Source: a virus
Length of the DNA stretch: 27,186 bases
Virus record (IMG/VR): IMGVR_UViG_3300020185_003682
Span: 1 to 27,186 of that record
Reading direction: 5' to 3' (one strand)
The translations under genes were made by a program, and so were the position numbers. Below are positions 23,857-27,186 of the stretch, in pieces; position 1 is the first letter of the stretch, and the number at the start of each line of letters is the position of its first letter. The notes below the pieces were generated by a model that was not told the origin of the DNA, did no database searches, and saw nothing but the letters and a program-made list of their open reading frames with translations.

Positions 23857-24470
23857 TAAAAGAATTTTTTAAGGTCCGGTCTAAAATAGTTAATGTTTTT
23901 CATAACTTTTTTGTCACGTGTTCTATAGACAATAAAATATTCCCCAACCTTTTCGTAGTGACACGGTTCATTTTGCTCTTGGGAACGTCTTTCCACTGTT
24001 TGTTGTGCTTCCTCTTCACTAACACAAGCCTTTGACATATTCGACGCTTGTACTTCTTGATAGGCGTCCCATAACTTATCCTTAAGACCATGTAACATAG
24101 CTCCGTTACCAATCGAGACGTAGGCAATGTCACATAAAGCATCAAGAACTTCAACAATGTCTCCTGTTTCACAAGCGTGTTTGTACTCTTCAAGTTCTTC
24201 AAGGATGAAATCGTAAACAAACATCCATTCTTTTTCCTCTGGTATAACTGGCTCATAGTTATTTGGTTTGCCCATTGTGGTGTTAAATGTTTCTACTTCA
24301 CTTACAAAAGGAACATAATCTCCTTTAAATTGGTTTGCAATTTTTTTAGCAGTAATAGAAGCCCATTCTGACTCGGGTACCATACTTAGTTGATCTCTAT
24401 CTCTTAGAGAATTTAATAAACCTAAACTGTTTAGAAGTGCTACTTCTACTTGTTCTTCAAATTGTGTCAT
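23856..24470 (-). CDS. MazG-like nucleotide pyrophosphohydrolase
   Basis: The 204-aa product resembles all-alpha NTP pyrophosphohydrolases (MazG / phosphoribosyl-ATP diphosphatase group). It has EVETFNTTMGKP at about 56-67, FILEELEEYKHACETGDIVE with the metal-binding E-x2-E, and VLDALCDIAYVSIGNGAMLH with the D-x3-D-type half, then AYQEVQASNMSKA. These enzymes hydrolyse (d)NTPs to (d)NMPs; phage versions adjust nucleotide pools or reduce (p)ppGpp signalling. It is the first gene after the promoter at 24489-24520 and is translationally coupled to the polymerase, which fits pool control during replication. Confidence 0.8.
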   Translation of the reverse strand: MTQFEEQVEVALLNSLGLLNSLRDRDQLSMVPESEWASITAKKIANQFKGDYVPFVSEVETFNTTMGKPNNYEPVIPEEKEWMFVYDFILEELEEYKHACETGDIVEVLDALCDIAYVSIGNGAMLHGLKDKLWDAYQEVQASNMSKACVSEEEAQQTVERRSQEQNEPCHYEKVGEYFIVYRTRDKKVMKNINYFRPDLKKFF

Positions 24471-24488
24471 AACTTTTTATTATTTAAC

Positions 24489-24520
24489 GAAATATAAGAA
24501 AGGAGATTGGATAAACCAAC
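24489..24520 (-). promoter_or_regulatory. Promoter of the replisome unit (GTTG-N20-TATATTTC)
   Basis: The minus strand has TATATTTC (24489-24496) with GTTG (24517-24520) exactly 20 nt upstream. The core ends 19 nt before the MazG-like ATG. The promoter overlaps the terminator hairpin at 24499-24527; the -33 element lies in its 5' arm. It would drive mazG-like, polymerase, clamp and FkbM. Confidence 0.55.
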
Positions 24521-24527
24521 CTCCTTT
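24499..24527 (-). terminator. Hairpin terminator overlapping a promoter
   Basis: AAAGGAG pairs with CTCCTTT (7 bp), then after one mismatch TTGG pairs with CCAA (4 bp), around a 5-nt loop. On the minus strand the last arm runs into CTTATATTTC, a U-rich but interrupted tail. It follows the 99-aa gene by 22 nt and separates the nucleotide-metabolism unit from the replisome unit. On the plus strand the arm is followed by TT, so bidirectional use is possible, but no plus-strand genes exist nearby. Confidence 0.6.
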
Positions 24528-24549
24528 TTAAAATAATTAATGACCTTTA

Positions 24550-24849
24550 TTATAATTGTTGGTCATTTTTGTAAACTCTACAACCACGTCCCTCTACAAA
24601 TCTTACAGCATTACCAATATGGGTTGGAAATTGTTCTTCTTCAATATCTGAAGAAAGAGGAAGAGAAGCATCTGGGTAATGGTGTTTAACACTATCAATA
24701 AACCCAGCATCATCTGAGGTTCCCCATATTTTGATTTCGTTGTTTTCAACCCATGCTACTGTATACATGGAATCCATGGTTTGGATTTGATGAGTTGATT
24801 CATCACAGATAATAATCTGGTTTGATTCGTTTAATCTTAGGTAAATCAT
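24550..24849 (-). CDS. Hypothetical protein, 99 aa
   Basis: The product begins MIYLRLNESNQIIICDESTH and has a small beta-rich core (MYTVAWVENNEIKIWGTSDD) followed by an acidic loop and IGNAVRFVEGRGCRVYKND. There is no recognised motif, signal or membrane segment. It is the last gene before the hairpin at 24499-24527 and follows folE by 21 nt. Function unknown. Confidence 0.6.
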   Translation of the reverse strand: MIYLRLNESNQIIICDESTHQIQTMDSMYTVAWVENNEIKIWGTSDDAGFIDSVKHHYPDASLPLSSDIEEEQFPTHIGNAVRFVEGRGCRVYKNDQQL

Positions 24850-24870
24850 ATTTTATTTTTATTATAAATA

Positions 24871-25566
24871 TTATACTTGATGTCCTCCGTTATTTATTTT
24901 TAGACTATCAAAAAATTCTTTTCTAGATAGGTTATTATTTTCTCTAAATACACCTGATGCTTTGGTTGTAACCATTGAAGCACCCTGATGTTTAACACCT
25001 CTACAACTTACACAATTGTGTCCTGCAACAATAGTTACAATAACACCTTTATTACCTTCTGTAATTTTATCTACAGCATTATGGATAGCTGATGTTAGTT
25101 GTTCTTGGATAGCACCCCTACGACCAAATAATTCTACAATTCTATTTAGTTTAGATAAACCAATTACTTGACCTTCATCTCCAGCAATATAACCAATGTG
25201 GACTACACCTCCAATAGTTTGGTGGTGATGAGAACACATTGATGTAAGTGGAATATTTCTTTCAATAATGATTCCATCATAACCATCTGAAGGGAATGAT
25301 GTAATTGGAGACATTGCTGTATAACGTCCTGCCCATAAATCATTTACGTATGCTTTAGCTACACGACGAGGAGTTTCCATTGAATTTGGGTCGTTACGCC
25401 AGTCACATTTTAGGGCATCTAAAAACTTACCATAAGCCTCTTCGGCTTCATCAATCATTGATAATTTTTCCTTCTCGGTGAATGGGAAACCAGGTGCTAC
25501 ACCATTAGCAAAACCTACTTGTACCACTTCTAATTGTTCGTGGATTTTTCTACGTTTATTTTCCAT
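24871..25566 (-). CDS. folE: GTP cyclohydrolase I
   Basis: The 231-aa product is a complete GTP cyclohydrolase I, which converts GTP to 7,8-dihydroneopterin triphosphate. The zinc ligands are visible: C111 and H114 in SMCSHHHQTIGG and C185 in GHNCVSCRGVKHQGASMV. Also present are HIGYI at 123-127, GLSKLNRIVELFGRR at 136-150 (substrate site) and QEQLTSAI. In phages this enzyme normally feeds the preQ0 branch and not folate; the QueE-like gene four genes upstream supports that. The phosphoribosyltransferase in between could help GTP supply. A promoter is 21 nt upstream of the ATG. Confidence 0.95.
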   Translation of the reverse strand: MENKRRKIHEQLEVVQVGFANGVAPGFPFTEKEKLSMIDEAEEAYGKFLDALKCDWRNDPNSMETPRRVAKAYVNDLWAGRYTAMSPITSFPSDGYDGIIIERNIPLTSMCSHHHQTIGGVVHIGYIAGDEGQVIGLSKLNRIVELFGRRGAIQEQLTSAIHNAVDKITEGNKGVIVTIVAGHNCVSCRGVKHQGASMVTTKASGVFRENNNLSRKEFFDSLKINNGGHQV

Positions 25567-25586
25567 TAATTATAACTTATTTTGTA

Positions 25587-25618
25587 TGAATATACGAAAC
25601 TATTTTACAAAGCCCAAA
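25587..25618 (-). promoter_or_regulatory. Bacteroidota-type promoter of folE (TTTG-N20-TATATTCA)
   Basis: The minus strand has a full TTTG (25615-25618) exactly 20 nt before TATATTCA (25587-25594), inside TTTCGTATATTCATAC. The core ends 20 nt before the folE ATG at 25566. The -33 element lies within the last codons of the phosphoribosyltransferase gene. Confidence 0.6.
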
Positions 25619-26108
25619 TTGAGGGTAGATTTCTCATGTTTCCATTTTCATCATCTAACCCATAACCTACAATCCATTCTTCATCAATATCAAATGCGTG
25701 GTAGCATTCTTGAGGTGGGGTAGGTGATGTTTTTCTAACAATAAGGGTAACGATTGAGATAGAGGCTGGTTTTTTAACTTCTAGATAATCAGTAATAGCT
25801 TTCATTGTATTACCTGTATCATAAATGTCGTCTACTATGTAAACGTGTTTACCTTTGATAGGTGTTTCTAAATCTTTTGATATAACTATATCGCCTTGTT
25901 TGCGGTTTATATACGATTTAACGCGCATAAAATCACATTCCATGTCAATCGGTGTGGTACGAACTAAATCGCTGTAGAACGCAAAACATCCATTTAATAA
26001 ACCTACCATTACAACAGGAGTTTTATCTCCTCTGTGTTTATCGGCGATTTGTTTACCGATAATTTTAGTTTTGAATTGAATGTCTTCAGCTGTTAATAAC
26101 TCTTTCAT
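25605..26108 (-). CDS. hpt: Hypoxanthine phosphoribosyltransferase-like
   Basis: The 167-aa product is a type I phosphoribosyltransferase: the PRPP loop VYIVDDIYDTGNTM at 89-102, the PPi loop VGLLNGCFAFYSDL at about 35-48, and a C-terminal DEEWIVGYGLDDENGNMRNL that matches the hypoxanthine/guanine enzymes (the W-x-VG-Y-G-L-D pattern). It would convert hypoxanthine or guanine plus PRPP to IMP or GMP. Next to folE this suggests purine salvage towards GTP, or use of a 7-deazapurine base; the latter is speculation. Its start overlaps the thermonuclease stop by 4 nt. Confidence 0.88.
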   Translation of the reverse strand: MKELLTAEDIQFKTKIIGKQIADKHRGDKTPVVMVGLLNGCFAFYSDLVRTTPIDMECDFMRVKSYINRKQGDIVISKDLETPIKGKHVYIVDDIYDTGNTMKAITDYLEVKKPASISIVTLIVRKTSPTPPQECYHAFDIDEEWIVGYGLDDENGNMRNLPSIWAL

Positions 26109-26479
26109 CGTTTTCCTCCGTAATATTCTTTAGCGTGACCTTCGTTAATTAAAATTCTATTAACACTTATCTCTGGAAGGTTTGGGTTGTCATTAAAGGT
26201 GTTCTCAACAAAGATTTCTCCTAAACAACGACCATATTTTCCTACCCCATGGGATACTAAAATAAATTCATTTTTATTTAATTCTAAAATTTCAATTAAA
26301 CGAGCTTTAGCTGCTAATCCTTTTTTCTTTTCTTCTTTATTTCGAGTTCTAGATTCCCAAGCATCCATCCCCATCATTCTAATTCTAACTTTTTTCCAAG
26401 TATCGAATCCTAAATCAATTAGGGCATCAACTGTATCTCCATCTACTACTCTATCTACTGTGGCGTGGTAAGTATACAT
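26105..26479 (-). CDS. Thermonuclease (SNase-like)
   Basis: The 124-aa product has the staphylococcal nuclease fold: VVDGDTVDALIDLG at 11-24 (calcium-binding Asp), VRIRMMGMDAWES at 31-43 with R34 and E42 as catalytic residues, and GKYGRCLGEIF at 80-90 with R84. It lacks a signal peptide, so it would act in the cytoplasm, perhaps on host DNA or RNA. It is shorter than secreted nuclease but full for the domain. It overlaps the upstream gene by 1 nt (TAATG) and the next by 4 nt (ATGA). Confidence 0.9.
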   Translation of the reverse strand: MYTYHATVDRVVDGDTVDALIDLGFDTWKKVRIRMMGMDAWESRTRNKEEKKKGLAAKARLIEILELNKNEFILVSHGVGKYGRCLGEIFVENTFNDNPNLPEISVNRILINEGHAKEYYGGKR

Positions 26480-26637
26480 TATTTATTTCTTTTATTTACA
26501 CAATTTTTACATAACATAGCTGTATAAGCAGGACCTACACTAGACATAGGAACATTATATCTAAGAATAGTTTTGTCAGGAATGCTGTTAAGGCAATCCT
26601 GACAAACTGTAGTTAGCTTAGGTTGTTTTTTAGCCAT
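26479..26637 (-). CDS. Small zinc-ribbon protein, 52 aa
   Basis: The frame from ATG 26637 to TAA 26479-26481 encodes a peptide with two CxxC pairs, VCQDCLNSIPD (C12, C15) and MLCKNCVNKRNK (C43, C46), typical of a minimal zinc ribbon. Both ends form TAATG overlaps, with the QueE-like stop and the thermonuclease start, which strongly supports translation. It could be a nucleic-acid or enzyme-binding accessory; the function is unknown. Confidence 0.7.
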   Translation of the reverse strand: MAKKQPKLTTVCQDCLNSIPDKTILRYNVPMSSVGPAYTAMLCKNCVNKRNK

Positions 26638-27186
26638 TATACTCCTCTCTTAGTATCAAAGGCAATGATATGATCTCTACCTGTCATATTGTAACCTTTT
26701 TCAGCACACATCTCAAATACTAAAGGATACATTTCTACTAATGTTTCTCTAGTATCTCCAGCGGGCATGACATAGGTTTTGTCTTTAGGAATATTGAGCT
26801 CTTGTCTGTAAGCTTCGATTTCAGCGAGGCCTTCATCAGTCCCATCCCACACAGGCTTATAATGATAGTCAGTATGATAATCAATACTCGTTCTAATGGC
26901 TTCAGTATTAAGGCGAAGACGATTGTGCGTTTTAACCATCTTTTCATCTGTGATAGATCCATTGGGAGTAAGGGCGCCAACAACAGGGACACTATTACTA
27001 AACTTAGGTGAGATAGAAAGGAGACCAATCGGATGATCGGTTTCGAGGAAATGAGAGCCTTCAGTCTCGATAGTAATAAGTATTCCTCTTTCATTAGCAA
27101 AATGTGTTAGTTCGTTTACTAGTTTTGGGTGCATTGTTGGTGAACCCCCAGTTAACATCATTTCTTTGACGTGAGGATTCTCATCA
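26637..27186 (-). CDS. queE: QueE-like radical SAM enzyme, 7-carboxy-7-deazaguanine synthase (partial)
   Basis: The frame is open to the window edge (the codons before M at 27161 read DENPHVKE), so the N-terminus with the expected CxxxCxxC cluster motif lies outside. Visible marks are MLTGGSPTMHP (the TGGEP SAM-binding motif with Ser for Glu), ITIETEGSH, LLSISPKFSNS, HNRLRLN, KPVWDG, YVMPAGDTRE and TGRDHIIAF. QueE makes 7-carboxy-7-deazaguanine from carboxytetrahydropterin, the committed step to preQ0. The TGGSP form and the MPAGDTRE and RDHIIAF segments are as I recall for phage and bacterial QueE. With FolE it points to deazaguanine synthesis. Confidence 0.88.
   Translation of the reverse strand, partial: DENPHVKEMMLTGGSPTMHPKLVNELTHFANERGILITIETEGSHFLETDHPIGLLSISPKFSNSVPVVGALTPNGSITDEKMVKTHNRLRLNTEAIRTSIDYHTDYHYKPVWDGTDEGLAEIEAYRQELNIPKDKTYVMPAGDTRETLVEMYPLVFEMCAEKGYNMTGRDHIIAFDTKRGV

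Noticed and set aside
23900-24256. 118-aa minus-strand frame inside the MazG-like gene
   Set aside because: It overlaps the frame with metal-binding motifs and has no separate start context; treated as a shadow.

Overview
The window looks like the replication and nucleotide-metabolism part of a large T4-like (gp43/gp44/gp45/gp62 replisome) tailed phage that probably infects a Bacteroidota host. Phage origin rests on a family B DNA polymerase with proofreading domain, a sliding clamp, and both clamp-loader subunits in one compact array, together with an SLT-type endolysin, many tiny overlapping genes, and HNH and zinc-ribbon proteins. Bacteroidota is inferred from three things: AT-rich leaders without clear Shine-Dalgarno sites before most genes; a recurrent promoter whose core is TATATTTA, preceded in its best copies by TTTG at exactly 20 nt, which resembles the host-type TTTG / TAnnTTTG promoter; and the absence of correctly oriented T4 late promoters. 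Every gene I support is on the minus strand, so transcription runs from high to low coordinates. No stretch over 300 bases lacks a gene.

Right end (27186 to 24489), in transcription order: a QueE-like radical SAM protein (cut by the window edge), a small zinc-ribbon protein, a thermonuclease, a phosphoribosyltransferase, GTP cyclohydrolase I (FolE) and a hypothetical gene, closed by a hairpin fused to a promoter. FolE plus QueE are two steps of the preQ0/7-deazaguanine pathway and suggest deazaguanine DNA modification, with the remaining steps outside the window or supplied by the host.

Centre (24470 to 13474): a MazG-like pyrophosphohydrolase, DNA polymerase, sliding clamp, FkbM methyltransferase, Hsp20, a hypothetical gene, GroES, full-length GroEL, a hypothetical gene, clamp-loader large subunit, a GAMT/RMT2-like methyltransferase, a two-TM protein, a CorA-like membrane domain, a hypothetical gene, clamp-loader small subunit and an Nmad1/DUF1599 protein. 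A chaperone island (Hsp20, GroES, GroEL) thus sits between clamp and clamp loader, and another set of accessory genes separates the two clamp-loader subunits. A short repeat overlaps the candidate promoters of both hsp20 and the groES-groEL unit and may be a shared operator.

Left-centre (13470 to 6030): a glycosylation cassette of three GT2 and two GT-B glycosyltransferases and a shortened UDP-glucose dehydrogenase-like protein, interrupted by a Cas4/RecB-type PD-(D/E)XK nuclease with four iron-sulphur-type cysteines, a ribbon-helix-helix-like protein and a zinc-ribbon protein. Left end (6023 to 1): small phage proteins, a DksA/TraR-like zinc finger, an HNH-like protein that appears to have lost catalytic residues, the endolysin, a PfkB/heptose-kinase-like enzyme, a SWIM zinc-finger protein, an HNH protein and several unknown genes. 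Several very short genes (45 to 57 aa) fill the apparent gaps, often with ATGA or TAATG start-stop overlaps.
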